Of a stretch of 55,581 nucleotides of DNA, positions 32,341 through 40,122 are shown piece after piece. The notes under the pieces were generated by a model. It ran no database searches. It was not told the DNA's origin and saw only the letters and a list, made by a program, of their open reading frames with translations. Location of the stretch: the NCBI GenBank assembly GCA_003662995.1, contig QMZC01000003.1, positions 1 through 55,581 of the forward strand. Direction: 5' to 3'. Numbering within the stretch: the stretch's first letter is position 1; each line of letters starts with the position of its first letter. The position numbers and the translations under genes are program-made. The stretch is from Archaeoglobales archaeon. Lineage in GTDB: Archaea; Halobacteriota; Archaeoglobi; Archaeoglobales; Archaeoglobaceae.

Positions 32341-33132
32341 TTACTTCCTTATTTCCCTAAACAAACTACTCCTCAGGAAGTAAATCAAGATGAAAAAAGC
32401 ATAAACAGGAGCATACGCAACACCCAAACGGTATGCAATGATTATCCCGAATCCGATGAGAATAATAAGTAAAACGGGGAAGAGAGTTACGGAATCAGCT
32501 TCAAGCTTCAAACCCTTCTGATTTTCGAATTCAAAATCCTGTAAAAACTCAAGCAGCTTTGAATTCCTTAAAGCCTTTCTTTCGTCTTTAACCCCAACAT
32601 ACAATCTCTCAATCTTTCCAGCAAGAATAAGCTCCCTCAGGAAAACTAATGCTTGCTTCGAAGCATTTTCAAAGTTATCTATTGCCAGCGATATTTTACA
32701 GTCTGATTGAACTATGGCTTTAAACTTCTCAGCATTAGTTGTTAAACCCCTTGTTTGAATGCCAGCATACAAACATATCGTTTTCAGGATGTAGGAAGCT
32801 GCGGGATAGGTTATGTAAACAAATCCTGACTGGTATGCGAGCTGCTTGAGCTTCATCGTTTCCGTTATGCAGAATCTACCTCCGATCTCTTTCTCTTCTT
32901 CAATTTTAACCTCGGGAACCCATGTTGGGTCAAAAAGCCTCAGAATCTGTTCTCCCCTCCTTGTAATTCTTGCTTTTCCACCCTTCCATTCTATAAGCCC
33001 CTGTTCCTTTAATTTCTCAAGCCTTCTGTAAAATGTAGCCCTTGAAAATCCCCAGTCTTTTGATGAGTAGACTTCAATTGGTTTTGCTTCTTCCTTGAAT
33101 GCCTTAAGAAGTTCTATCTCCTTGTCAAGCAT
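32341..33132 (-). CDS. Winged-helix protein with C-terminal membrane anchor (263 aa)
   Basis: Residues 1-70 form a winged helix (FSRATFYRRLEKLKEQGLIEW followed by ARITRRGEQILRLF). A central alpha/beta domain (80-210) and two C-terminal transmembrane segments (about 213-232 and 236-254) follow, so it is a membrane-tethered DNA-binding protein. It overlaps the DUF457 gene upstream by 19 bases. It may sense membrane or element state; no known family is named. Confidence 0.65.
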   Translation of the reverse strand: MLDKEIELLKAFKEEAKPIEVYSSKDWGFSRATFYRRLEKLKEQGLIEWKGGKARITRRGEQILRLFDPTWVPEVKIEEEKEIGGRFCITETMKLKQLAYQSGFVYITYPAASYILKTICLYAGIQTRGLTTNAEKFKAIVQSDCKISLAIDNFENASKQALVFLRELILAGKIERLYVGVKDERKALRNSKLLEFLQDFEFENQKGLKLEADSVTLFPVLLIILIGFGIIIAYRLGVAYAPVYAFFILIYFLRSSLFREIRK

Positions 33133-33956
33133 TCTATCACCCTTATCCTGATTTTGTCTTTCCCGTTCGTTCCATCGTAAAGCTCGTAGAACAGATCCTT
33201 TCCCGTGCCAAGGAAATCGATCCAGCCATAGCCGTTATTGTATGCTGTAACAATTTCATCCATTACTTTGAGCCTCTTTAAAACAATGCGTTTCTCTACC
33301 TCCTTCCTCACAACTTCATGCATTTCTGTTATCCTGACGGATTTAATCTGCTCTTTACCAATTATTTTTAGTTTGCCGTTTACTACTATTCCTATTTTGC
33401 TATTCCCATCATCCCATACGATTTTCTTTTGATTAAAGCTTTTTAATACTCCATTCTCATAAAATGAGATATCAACCCATATATCGTTTGATGAGCGATA
33501 ATAGAAAATTTTGTCGAGCTCTGTGGTTGATGCTGCTAAGCTGAAAGAGGTTGTTAAGATTACGACTGCTGTTAGGAGCATCAGTTCAGCATTTGATCCA
33601 GTCTTTATCCTCCAGGCTGCTGGAAGGAAGTGGTATGTTGTTTCTCTAAATGGGTAAAGAAGCATGACTCCCGATGCGGTAAGCATATCTGCAAAGAGAT
33701 GGCTTAAGTATGCTGATAGAGCTATGATGAAGAGCCTCAAATCAAAGATGAGCGGTAGAGAAGTTAATAGGGCAGCATAAAGCGTGTGGGTGTATGTGCG
33801 GTGCTTCATCCCGAGCAGTGAGTCGAAGTCTGCCATAACCGCATACAGAGATAAAACCACCCAGAATTCATACCGGGAAGTTAAATCAATGAGTAAGGCA
33901 ATCTCAAGCAGTTTGATGAAGAATGATGCAATTGCTACGTGAGTAATCCACCTCAT
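33114..33956 (-). CDS. Membrane-bound metal-dependent hydrolase (DUF457/YdjM-like)
   Basis: The N-terminal 160 residues contain five or so hydrophobic helices with conserved histidines and aspartates: MRWITHVAIA, ADFDSLLG, HRTYTHTLYA and HLFADMLTASGVMLLYPF. This is the COG1988/DUF457 membrane hydrolase pattern. An extra ~110-residue soluble C-terminal domain is present. The start overlaps the upstream gene by four bases. Such proteins are often carried by plasmids and phages; substrate unknown. Confidence 0.78.
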   Translation of the reverse strand: MRWITHVAIASFFIKLLEIALLIDLTSRYEFWVVLSLYAVMADFDSLLGMKHRTYTHTLYAALLTSLPLIFDLRLFIIALSAYLSHLFADMLTASGVMLLYPFRETTYHFLPAAWRIKTGSNAELMLLTAVVILTTSFSLAASTTELDKIFYYRSSNDIWVDISFYENGVLKSFNQKKIVWDDGNSKIGIVVNGKLKIIGKEQIKSVRITEMHEVVRKEVEKRIVLKRLKVMDEIVTAYNNGYGWIDFLGTGKDLFYELYDGTNGKDKIRIRVIECLTRR

Positions 33957-34633
33957 TTAACCACCTCGGCTCTCTCAAGAAGGGCAAGATATTCTTCAGC
34001 CTCCTCCTTTGTTGAAATCTGTTTATTCCTGGTATCGGAAGGGTGGTGGGTGTTGCAGGTTGTGGATTTTATCTCATCAGCCCTCTTCCTCAGCTTTTCG
34101 GCAAATGTTTCGAGTTCATAGCAAAGAACAAGCAAGTCATCGCCGTACTTCACGTTCTTCCTGAAAGATCTGACGAATCCCGCAATAGCCTTAGCTATAA
34201 TCTCGTAAATCTTGTAAGCGTATTCGACCTTGATAACATACACCGATTTGGCTCTTGAACACCTTGGAGGAATCCTTCTTGTCACTCTATCTGCGATTAT
34301 GTAGTAGTGGCGAAAGTGAATTAAATGGCCAAGCTTTTCATCGAACATCCTGCTCAGCTCTGCGATTAGTATTTCAACTCCTCTCGGTGTAATTCTTTCC
34401 ACTCTGCAAAAGTGAAACAGCCATAGCCTGTAATTGCCATCCTCAAGCAGAGGAATTGGAATTGCTATTGCAACAGCATTCTCATCTGTGACGTAAAGCT
34501 CATCCGCTGCATAGCCGTAATCTCTCGCCTTTGGAAACCAGTAAGAGAATTCATCCAACAGCATTTCAATTGAAAATGATTTTGATGAGTTTTTAGAATT
34601 AGAGTGTTTGTTAGAATCGTTTTTATCAAGCAT
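33953..34633 (-). CDS. Hypothetical protein (226 aa)
   Basis: ATG 34633 follows AAGGAGAAAGGAG and overlaps the upstream stop. The first 20 residues are S/N/K-rich and disordered; residues 24-180 look alpha/beta with a conserved-looking YVIKVEYAYKIYEIIAKAI helix. No membrane segment or catalytic motif is recognised. It lies mid-operon between PCNA-proximal genes and the DUF457 gene. Confidence 0.55.
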   Translation of the reverse strand: MLDKNDSNKHSNSKNSSKSFSIEMLLDEFSYWFPKARDYGYAADELYVTDENAVAIAIPIPLLEDGNYRLWLFHFCRVERITPRGVEILIAELSRMFDEKLGHLIHFRHYYIIADRVTRRIPPRCSRAKSVYVIKVEYAYKIYEIIAKAIAGFVRSFRKNVKYGDDLLVLCYELETFAEKLRKRADEIKSTTCNTHHPSDTRNKQISTKEEAEEYLALLERAEVVK

Positions 34634-34880
34634 ACTCCTTTCTCCTTAGTCCTAACAGAGTAATAAATAGAGTATTAAAGAGAGTATTTAATAGAGTAAT
34701 AAACAGAGTACTCTTTTGTTTACTCTTTTCTTTACTCTTTTTATACTCTTTTTTATACTCTGTTATCTCTTTCTCTTGAACTCCTTTCTCCCTGTAAACT
34801 GTTATTTCTGCTCTGATTTTTATAATATGCTCACTTTTCCTTGATTCCGAAAATCTCCTTGAAAAATAGTTGAAAGTCAT
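34626..34880 (-). CDS. Small low-complexity protein (84 aa)
   Basis: ATG at 34880 lies in CCATGAC, overlapping the stop of the upstream zinc-knuckle gene by four bases, which selects this start over one at 35000. The first half is basic (MTFNYFSRRFSESRK); the second half is repetitive EYKK, EKSK and TLF units, caused by the DNA repeat at 34640-34760. Probably a real but fast-evolving small protein. Confidence 0.4.
   Translation of the reverse strand: MTFNYFSRRFSESRKSEHIIKIRAEITVYREKGVQEKEITEYKKEYKKSKEKSKQKSTLFITLLNTLFNTLFITLLGLRRKEYA
34640..34760. repeat. GAGTA/TACTC low-complexity tandem repeat with dyad
   Basis: The left half holds repeated GAGTA(A/T) units and the right half repeated (T)ACTCTTTT units, so the halves are roughly inverted copies and could fold into a long imperfect hairpin. 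It lies inside the 84-aa gene and just upstream of the start of the 226-aa gene. It may be slippage-prone DNA or a regulatory structure. Confidence 0.45.
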
Positions 34881-35158
34881 GGTTCTGCAAGTTGAATGAT
34901 TTTTCTCTTTCTCTGTCTTTTCCTCTCCCTTGCTTTCCTGCATTCCTCGTATATCTTCAGCAGTTCGGGATAGTATTCGGAACAAATTCCTATGCTGCAC
35001 GTTTCAATGCTTACACTTCTCTCACTCTCGTGCTTGATTGCAAGCTTTACTTCATTGCTGATCGATTTCCTTCCCTTCGAGATAAGCTTGCCCCATCTTC
35101 CGCATCTGGGACATTTAACTTGGATTGTTATTCCGTTGAACTTCCATTCTATATTCAT
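34877..35158 (-). CDS. Zinc-knuckle protein with basic C-terminus (93 aa)
   Basis: ATG at 35158 is preceded by AGGTGATTGA. CPRCGRWG (16-23) is a rubredoxin-type knuckle, and two later cysteines (SIETCSIGICSEY, about 53-58) may complete the site. The C-terminus is strongly basic (EECRKARERKRQRKRK), suggesting nucleic-acid binding. It is in the long minus-strand operon running from PCNA. Confidence 0.6.
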   Translation of the reverse strand: MNIEWKFNGITIQVKCPRCGRWGKLISKGRKSISNEVKLAIKHESERSVSIETCSIGICSEYYPELLKIYEECRKARERKRQRKRKIIQLAEP

Positions 35159-35356
35159 TCAATCACCTTTATAATCATGTGCTATTTTAAAAATAGAGGC
35201 TCTGTAAGGCAATGTGTTGTTGATATAATGGTTTGCATATCCCTCGAAAAAACTTTGATTTTCGCCGATTCCATTTATAAATGACTTCGATTCTGAGGGG
35301 GTGGTTTTGTTTTTCCGTGAGTCAGTCCATGAGTCGATCATCGATGCAAACATCAT
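35159..35356 (-). CDS. Small hypothetical protein (65 aa)
   Basis: The frame starts at ATG 35356, overlapping the stop of the helix-turn-helix gene by four bases, and ends exactly before the next ATG. This exact fit is the main support; composition is ordinary and no family is recognised. Confidence 0.4.
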   Translation of the reverse strand: MMFASMIDSWTDSRKNKTTPSESKSFINGIGENQSFFEGYANHYINNTLPYRASIFKIAHDYKGD

Positions 35357-35550
35357 TTCCTCGCAACCCTTTCAAAGTCGGCAATTGATATCAGCCACTT
35401 GCCTGCTATGACTATCCTCCTTATTCCAAGCCTCTCGATGTTTTTCTTCAGTGTTTCCTTGTTAACGTTCAAGTACAATGCAAGCTGTTCTGCAGAAATC
35501 CATCCCTCTTTTGGCAAGCAGCCAATTATTTCCTCCTCGCTCCTGCTCAT
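35353..35550 (-). CDS. Small helix-turn-helix protein, excisionase-like (65 aa)
   Basis: ATG at 35550 follows AAGGTGATG. The sequence EGWISAEQLALYLNVNKETLKKNIERLG (about 15-42) is a MerR/excisionase-type helix-turn-helix followed by a short wing (VIAGKWLISIADFERV). It could be the excisionase or a regulator of element A. It overlaps the end of the upstream zinc protein by about 90 bases. Confidence 0.6.
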   Translation of the reverse strand: MSRSEEEIIGCLPKEGWISAEQLALYLNVNKETLKKNIERLGIRRIVIAGKWLISIADFERVARK

Positions 35551-35713
35551 CTTCATCACCTTTGAAAAGAGATAGCGGAATTATCCCTCCTGTTCTTGCG
35601 ATGAGCCTACCATGACATTGTTTGCAAAGAAAAAGCCACTTCATGAAGTCCTCATTTGCATAGACTGTGAGTGGTTGAGCTTCGCTGCTTACACCGCATA
35701 TCCTGCATTCCAT
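35462..35713 (-). CDS. Zinc-binding HNH-like small protein (83 aa)
   Basis: The first 40 residues carry CRICG (3-7) and CKQCHGRL (30-37), an HNH/zinc-ribbon arrangement, but the catalytic histidine set is not convincing. The last 30 residues overlap the start of the helix-turn-helix gene in another frame, an unusually long overlap; the true end or a frameshift is uncertain. It overlaps the upstream 116-aa gene by 25 bases. Confidence 0.45.
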   Translation of the reverse strand: MECRICGVSSEAQPLTVYANEDFMKWLFLCKQCHGRLIARTGGIIPLSLFKGDEDEQERGGNNWLLAKRGMDFCRTACIVLER

Positions 35714-36039
35714 GCCAAGACCTCGTATTTGCCTGGAGTTGCCTTCAACTCTCTGGCTATCTTTTCCATCTCCTTCCGCTTTTCCTTAATCCAGAGCTTC
35801 AGATCGTCGATTGCATTTCCTGTTCTGTGTTTTCTCACATCTTTATCGTTCCACCTTGCAGATTCAACGAGCACGCATTTGACAACCGAATTTCTGCCAA
35901 TTCCGTACAGAGTTAGCTTGACGTAAGCTATGTCGCCTATTGGTCCAATGATGTTCGATTCGATCTCGTAATGGACATCGCTGCTTGGATCTACCTTGCC
36001 GATGAACTCTTCAATGCTGTGAACAACTTCAACGAGCAT
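35689..36039 (-). CDS. Hypothetical protein (116 aa)
   Basis: ATG at 36039 follows AAGGAGGTGGAACA, so the upstream in-frame codon at 36057 is rejected. The protein is alpha/beta with a basic region WNDKDVRKHRTGNAIDDLK (about 68-86) and a helical, lysine-rich C-terminus. It overlaps the NTPase gene by 11 bases. No family recognised. Confidence 0.5.
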   Translation of the reverse strand: MLVEVVHSIEEFIGKVDPSSDVHYEIESNIIGPIGDIAYVKLTLYGIGRNSVVKCVLVESARWNDKDVRKHRTGNAIDDLKLWIKEKRKEMEKIARELKATPGKYEVLAWNAGYAV

Positions 36040-36601
36040 TGTTCCACCTCCTTGCAAAGTTTATATGGGAGAGAACAAGGTCAACACGCCTGTCAACTGG
36101 AATGGCTGGAACGTAGAGAGTTCTGTAGGGAACAAGCCTCCTGATAACGAATTCCTGCAATTCTCTGTATGCTAAATCAGGTGTTCGGAAGCCATCATCA
36201 ACGCCAGCTTTAACTGCCTGACAGACGAAAAGCAGGTTGTATCTCCTTTCGAGTTCTCTTTTCATGAACTCCTTGAGGTAGCGGTTCAGCAGGCTGATGT
36301 CGTCGTGGTAGAAGATTGTGAAGAAGAGATTGTCGTAGATCGTTCTGTCCGTAAGTACGATGTCATGATTTGCAAGCTCTTCGTCTTCCCTCCTCACCTG
36401 CTCCCTGAACACTTCAAGCTGGAATTTAGTTGGAGAATACATCCTGATCTCTGCAAGGCTTTCAAAGCCATATCGCTGTTTCCAATCGTTGAAGACATCC
36501 CTTGCAACCTCCGTTACTACTCCGCAGTTAATTTTCTCGGCAATTGCGTTGACGAGCGTTGTCTTGCCTGAACCAGAAGCTCCAGCAAAACCGATCAACA
36601 T
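36029..36601 (-). CDS. Small P-loop NTPase/kinase (NadR-kinase-like AAA_28)
   Basis: The 190-residue protein starts with Walker A GFAGASGSGKTTL (4-16) and has a Walker-B-like DIVLTDRTIYDNLFF segment (about 79-93), a combination seen in the AAA_28/NadR-like nucleotide kinase group. Its ATG overlaps the PCNA stop (TAATG). Element-borne versions may act on nucleotides or NAD; specific substrate is not assigned. Confidence 0.68.
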   Translation of the reverse strand: MLIGFAGASGSGKTTLVNAIAEKINCGVVTEVARDVFNDWKQRYGFESLAEIRMYSPTKFQLEVFREQVRREDEELANHDIVLTDRTIYDNLFFTIFYHDDISLLNRYLKEFMKRELERRYNLLFVCQAVKAGVDDGFRTPDLAYRELQEFVIRRLVPYRTLYVPAIPVDRRVDLVLSHINFARRWNNAR

Positions 36602-37317
36602 TATCTCACCTCGATGCGTGGAGCTATGAAGTAGAGAATGGTTGTGGAGAACTCTGATTCAATGCCTATTCTGACGGGTAGATCAGTTCCTATTGCTATT
36701 CTAACGGCATCATCTTTGTTCACAACCTTTGCTATCTCCTTCAAGTACTCCAGGTTGAGCATGACCCTTGCCCGCTCACCTCCAGCATAACCTTCAGAAA
36801 GGTCTATCCTGATATCTTCCGTGTCACCTTCGGCAACCATGTAGAATCCGTTTTCTCCTGCCGAAAAGATAACGTTATCAGCAATTCTTGCTGCCATTGA
36901 GACGGCGTTTTTGAACTCATTGCCATCAACAATAGTTTCGGCTTTCAAATCAAGAACGGGAAGCTTTGGTTCTTGTTTGAGCAAGGATGGATCAATCAAA
37001 GCTATGCTGTAGATAGCCCTTCCTGCCTTCAGCTTCAGAGTTTTGCTATCAGCATCAATTTCAACAAAGCCATCCTTTACAGCCTTCAGAACATCGTTCA
37101 GCCTGCTGACGTTTATTCCGATAACTCCTTCTTTGGCTTTGAATGCCTCGAAATCCTCTTTTGGAATGAAGATGTCTGTAAGGCAGACATTCCCTGCGTC
37201 TACTGCTCTGATAGCTATTCCCTCCTCACTTATCCTTACACTTGTTTCGCTGAGAAAAGCGTTTGAAGCCCTGACTGCTTTCTTCAGCAGTCTTGCATTC
37301 GCTGTAGCGCTAAGCAT
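36601..37317 (-). CDS. Element-encoded PCNA sliding clamp
   Basis: The 238-residue protein has the two-domain PCNA fold: an N-terminal RISEEGIAIRAVDAGNV, the interdomain region DPSLLKQEPKLPVLDLKA, and a C-terminal ending YFIAPRIEVR in place of the canonical LAPRIE. PCNA trimers tether polymerases and nucleases to DNA. It lies inside the tRNA-bounded segment next to element genes, so it is a second, element-borne clamp. It overlaps a 64-aa gene upstream by eight bases. Confidence 0.9.
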   Translation of the reverse strand: MLSATANARLLKKAVRASNAFLSETSVRISEEGIAIRAVDAGNVCLTDIFIPKEDFEAFKAKEGVIGINVSRLNDVLKAVKDGFVEIDADSKTLKLKAGRAIYSIALIDPSLLKQEPKLPVLDLKAETIVDGNEFKNAVSMAARIADNVIFSAGENGFYMVAEGDTEDIRIDLSEGYAGGERARVMLNLEYLKEIAKVVNKDDAVRIAIGTDLPVRIGIESEFSTTILYFIAPRIEVR

Positions 37318-37504
37318 TGCCGTTCACTCCTTTTTTGCCCTCTTTCTCCTTCAACTCCTCAACAAAAAAGACGAGAGCCAGGACATTCGCTGATTCCCTC
37401 TGCCGTACAACTTCAGGAAGGCTATCGAGCCATTCCTGAAGTTTTTCTCTGGTTTGCTTGTTGTTTTTGTTCTCCACTACAACCTTCCCAACCAAACCTA
37501 ACAT
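37310..37504 (-). CDS. Small hypothetical protein upstream of PCNA (64 aa)
   Basis: ATG 37504 lies about 25 bases downstream of a TATA box (37529-37536), so the message is nearly leaderless. The product is charged and helical (EKLQEWLDSLPEVVRQRES). It heads the operon PCNA, NTPase and downstream genes and overlaps PCNA by eight bases. No family recognised. Confidence 0.5.
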   Translation of the reverse strand: MLGLVGKVVVENKNNKQTREKLQEWLDSLPEVVRQRESANVLALVFFVEELKEKEGKKGVNGNA

Positions 37505-37526
37505 GCACTAATTGGAAAGAGAAAAG

Positions 37527-37543
37527 CTTATAGGTGTATACGC
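37527..37543 (-). promoter_or_regulatory. TATA box and palindrome heading the PCNA operon
   Basis: On the minus strand CCTATAAGC (37536-37528) lies about 25 bases before ATG 37504, a good archaeal TATA position for a leaderless message. It overlaps a near-perfect dyad AGGTGTATACGCCT (37532-37545) that could be an operator. It is 40 bases from the tRNA/att border. Confidence 0.5.
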
Positions 37544-37583
37544 CTAACTGAAAGTCATGGTAGGGATTAGAACTAAAAGAAAA

Positions 37584-37601
37584 AGTCCCGCCTCCCGGAT
37601 T
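37584..37601. other. Attachment site within the tRNA-Tyr 3' end
   Basis: These 18 bases, identical to 6430-6447, cover the end of the T-loop, the 3' T-stem, the 3' acceptor strand, the discriminator and two flanking bases. They mark the right end of element A, whose integration recreated a complete tRNA. Confidence 0.8.
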
Positions 37602-37679
37602 TGAACCGGGGACCACGCGATTTCTGCTTGGCAGAGTGGCAAACTACAGTCGCGCGCTCTGCCTCTGAGCTAAGGCGGG
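37586..37679 (-). tRNA. tRNA-Tyr (GTA) with an anticodon-loop intron
   Basis: Read on the minus strand the acceptor is CCCGCCT/AGGCGGG with discriminator A; D-arm TAGCTCAGAGGCAGAGC; anticodon stem CGCGA/TCGCG with loop CTGTA, giving anticodon GTA; T-arm CCCGG TTCAAAT CCGGG. About 20 bases after the anticodon, including TGCCACTCTGCCAAGCAG, are an intron at the canonical 37/38 position. C1:G72 is the archaeal tRNA-Tyr identity element. CCA is not encoded. A TATA box lies at about 37703-37710. Confidence 0.93.
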
Positions 37680-37700
37680 TCGGTAAAGTGGTACTCTAAT

Positions 37701-37710
37701 CGATATAAAA
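37701..37710 (-). promoter_or_regulatory. TATA box of tRNA-Tyr
   Basis: TTTTATATCG on the minus strand lies about 25 bases upstream of the tRNA 5' end at 37679, the expected archaeal promoter position. Confidence 0.55.
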
Positions 37711-37788
37711 AACTTGTGCCGGTTTTATTCTGCTTATGTTAATACCCAATCAAAACAAATTTATTGTTTCTCCAATTAAACACCACAA

Positions 37789-40122
37789 ATGTACAGATTA
37801 ACGGTTAAAGGGATTGTTCAGGGTGTTGGATTTAGGCCTTTCATTTACAGACTTGCAAAATCGATGAATTTAAAGGGTTATGTAAAGAACACAGGGGACG
37901 GAACGGTAGAGATTGTAATAGATAAAAGCTTGGAGGAATTCCTTACAAGATTAAAGAACGAAAAGCCTCCAATTTCTCAAATTGATGATATTAAGGTTGA
38001 AGAAATTCAAAAAATTACCTATAATGATTTTGTTATAGAAGAGAGTAGTGGGAGGGGCGAAGAATTGTCATTACCGCCTCCGGATGTAGCGTTGTGTGAG
38101 AAATGTTTAGAGGAGGTATTTGATGTTAAGAATAGGAGACACATGTATCCTTTCATTTCGTGCACCGATTGTGGGGCAAGATTTACCGTAGCGATAAGGT
38201 TACCGTACGACAGGTATAACACTACTTTTAACGATTTTCTATTGTGCAAAGAATGTGAGAAAGAGTACTGGAACGTTGAGGATAGGCGTTATTATGCGCA
38301 ATCAATAGCGTGTGGGGTTTGCGGACCCAATTACGAGTTTGTTTACGATGGAGGCGTGATAAAAGGCTTAGATGGAATAAAAGTGGCTGCAAAGTTTGTT
38401 GATGATAATAAGATTGTAGCGATAAAAGGTTTGGGCGGTTTCCATATTGCCTGTAAAACCAATGACAAAGTTATCTTAAGATTGCGGAAGTTGCTGAACA
38501 GACCACAGCAACCTTTTGCTGTGATGGTCAGAGATATTGACACTTTAAAGCGTATAGCCTTTGTTAGCGGAGGTGAGGAGAGGGAGTTACAATCGCACGT
38601 CAGACCGATTGTTGTTTTAAGAAAAAGAGAGAACAAAGAATTTGAGGCTGTAGCACCGAAACTTAACACTATAGGAGTTATGCTTCCCTATACAGCTTTG
38701 CATCACATTCTTTTCCATTTTATGGATGCTGACTTTGTTGTCATGACATCTGCAAACTTGCCAGGGGAGCCGATGTACATAGACGATGGGATTTTCAATA
38801 TGAAACTCGATGGATATTTGAGACACAATCTGAAAATCCATAACAGGTGCGATGATTCGGTTGTAAAGTTTGTAGGTAAAAGAAGAATGATAATTAGGCG
38901 TTCAAGAGGATTTGTGCCGAAAACAATACAAATCAACTCCAATTACACAGCCATCGCCTTTGGAGCTGAACTGTACAATTCAATGGGCATCTTAAAAGAT
39001 AAAAAAGCCATACTCTCTCAATATATCGGCAACACGGCAAACTTCCAAACGTTCAACGAGTTTTTCAAAAGAGCAGTTGAGTTTTTCAAGAACTTTGTGA
39101 ACCTCTCGAAAATAGATTACGTAATCTGCGATTTGCATCCCTTTTACAACACAACAAACTTTGCTGAAAGGTTTTCTGAAAAAGTTAATGCCAATTTAAT
39201 CAAAATTCAGCATCACTTTGCCCATGCTTTGTCTGTTATGGCTGAGAAAAAATTGAATAAAGCCGTTGCTATTACGGTTGATGGTGTTGGGTATGGTTTA
39301 GATGGGAACATTTGGGGTGGAGAGGTACTTTTGGTCGATTTTGATAAAAACGTGTTTCAAAGGATTGGAAGGTTGGAATACATAAAACTTTTAGGGGGGG
39401 ATTTGGCTGTAAACTTTCCACTGCGAACTTTGTTTTCTATTGTTTACGGCTATAAGCGAGAATACGATTGTCTGAGTAGGTATGAGAGATATTTAAATGA
39501 GAATGAAAGTTTCGAGTTGTTTGCCAAGCAGTATGAGAGGAATTTAGCCGTTATCAAAGCATCGTCTGCTGGAAGGGTTTTAGATGCCGTTGCAGCTTTG
39601 CTTGAGGTTTGTTTTGAGAGAACCTATGAGGGGGAACCGGCGATGAAATTAGAAGCTATTGCTGAATGCTCAGATAAATTTCCAAAATCAAGCTCAAAGC
39701 CAAGTTCAGCGTATAAACCAATAATAGATGAGGTTAGAGAGAAAGCGAAATACTCAATGTTTGGTGATGAACCAAAACACGGTAATGTAAAGGTTTTGAG
39801 AATATCTCCAATTGTATGTGATGCATTGGAGAAGTACGATGATGGAGAATGCGGTAAAGATAAAATAGCTCTTGACGTGATAGAATATCTCGCAGATGGT
39901 TTATCAACCATCGCAATAAATACCGCCAAAAAATACGATTTACCGGTTGTTTTAAGCGGTGGTGTCGCATACAACTCTATATTCACACCACGTGTTGAAA
40001 AAAACGTTAAAAATGCAGGAGTTGAGTTCTACACAAACGAACTAGTCGCTGCAGGGGATAACGGAATATGCTTGGGACAACTGTATTTAACTATTCTTAG
40101 TAATATATTAAATTTTAAATAA
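37789..40122 (+). CDS. hypF: Carbamoyltransferase HypF (NiFe-hydrogenase maturation)
   Basis: The 777-residue protein has the full HypF order: acylphosphatase domain (VKGIVQGVGFRPFIYRL, 1-85), two zinc fingers with four CxxC pairs (about 103-185), a YrdC-like domain with KGLGGFHIACKTND (about 213-226), and a Kae1-like carbamoyltransferase domain with HHFAHALSVMAEK (about 475) and a C-terminal LSGGVAYN. HypF makes the carbamoyl adenylate for the cyanide ligands of NiFe hydrogenase. ATG 37789 lies about 28 bases after AAATTTATTG, so it is leaderless. It overlaps ribB convergently by eight bases. It is chromosomal, just outside element A. Confidence 0.96.
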   Translation: MYRLTVKGIVQGVGFRPFIYRLAKSMNLKGYVKNTGDGTVEIVIDKSLEEFLTRLKNEKPPISQIDDIKVEEIQKITYNDFVIEESSGRGEELSLPPPDVALCEKCLEEVFDVKNRRHMYPFISCTDCGARFTVAIRLPYDRYNTTFNDFLLCKECEKEYWNVEDRRYYAQSIACGVCGPNYEFVYDGGVIKGLDGIKVAAKFVDDNKIVAIKGLGGFHIACKTNDKVILRLRKLLNRPQQPFAVMVRDIDTLKRIAFVSGGEERELQSHVRPIVVLRKRENKEFEAVAPKLNTIGVMLPYTALHHILFHFMDADFVVMTSANLPGEPMYIDDGIFNMKLDGYLRHNLKIHNRCDDSVVKFVGKRRMIIRRSRGFVPKTIQINSNYTAIAFGAELYNSMGILKDKKAILSQYIGNTANFQTFNEFFKRAVEFFKNFVNLSKIDYVICDLHPFYNTTNFAERFSEKVNANLIKIQHHFAHALSVMAEKKLNKAVAITVDGVGYGLDGNIWGGEVLLVDFDKNVFQRIGRLEYIKLLGGDLAVNFPLRTLFSIVYGYKREYDCLSRYERYLNENESFELFAKQYERNLAVIKASSAGRVLDAVAALLEVCFERTYEGEPAMKLEAIAECSDKFPKSSSKPSSAYKPIIDEVREKAKYSMFGDEPKHGNVKVLRISPIVCDALEKYDDGECGKDKIALDVIEYLADGLSTIAINTAKKYDLPVVLSGGVAYNSIFTPRVEKNVKNAGVEFYTNELVAAGDNGICLGQLYLTILSNILNFK

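Noticed and set aside
34877-35000. Upstream start at 35000 for the 84-aa gene
   Set aside because: It would overlap the zinc-knuckle gene by about 120 bases; the ATGA overlap at 34880 is the better start.
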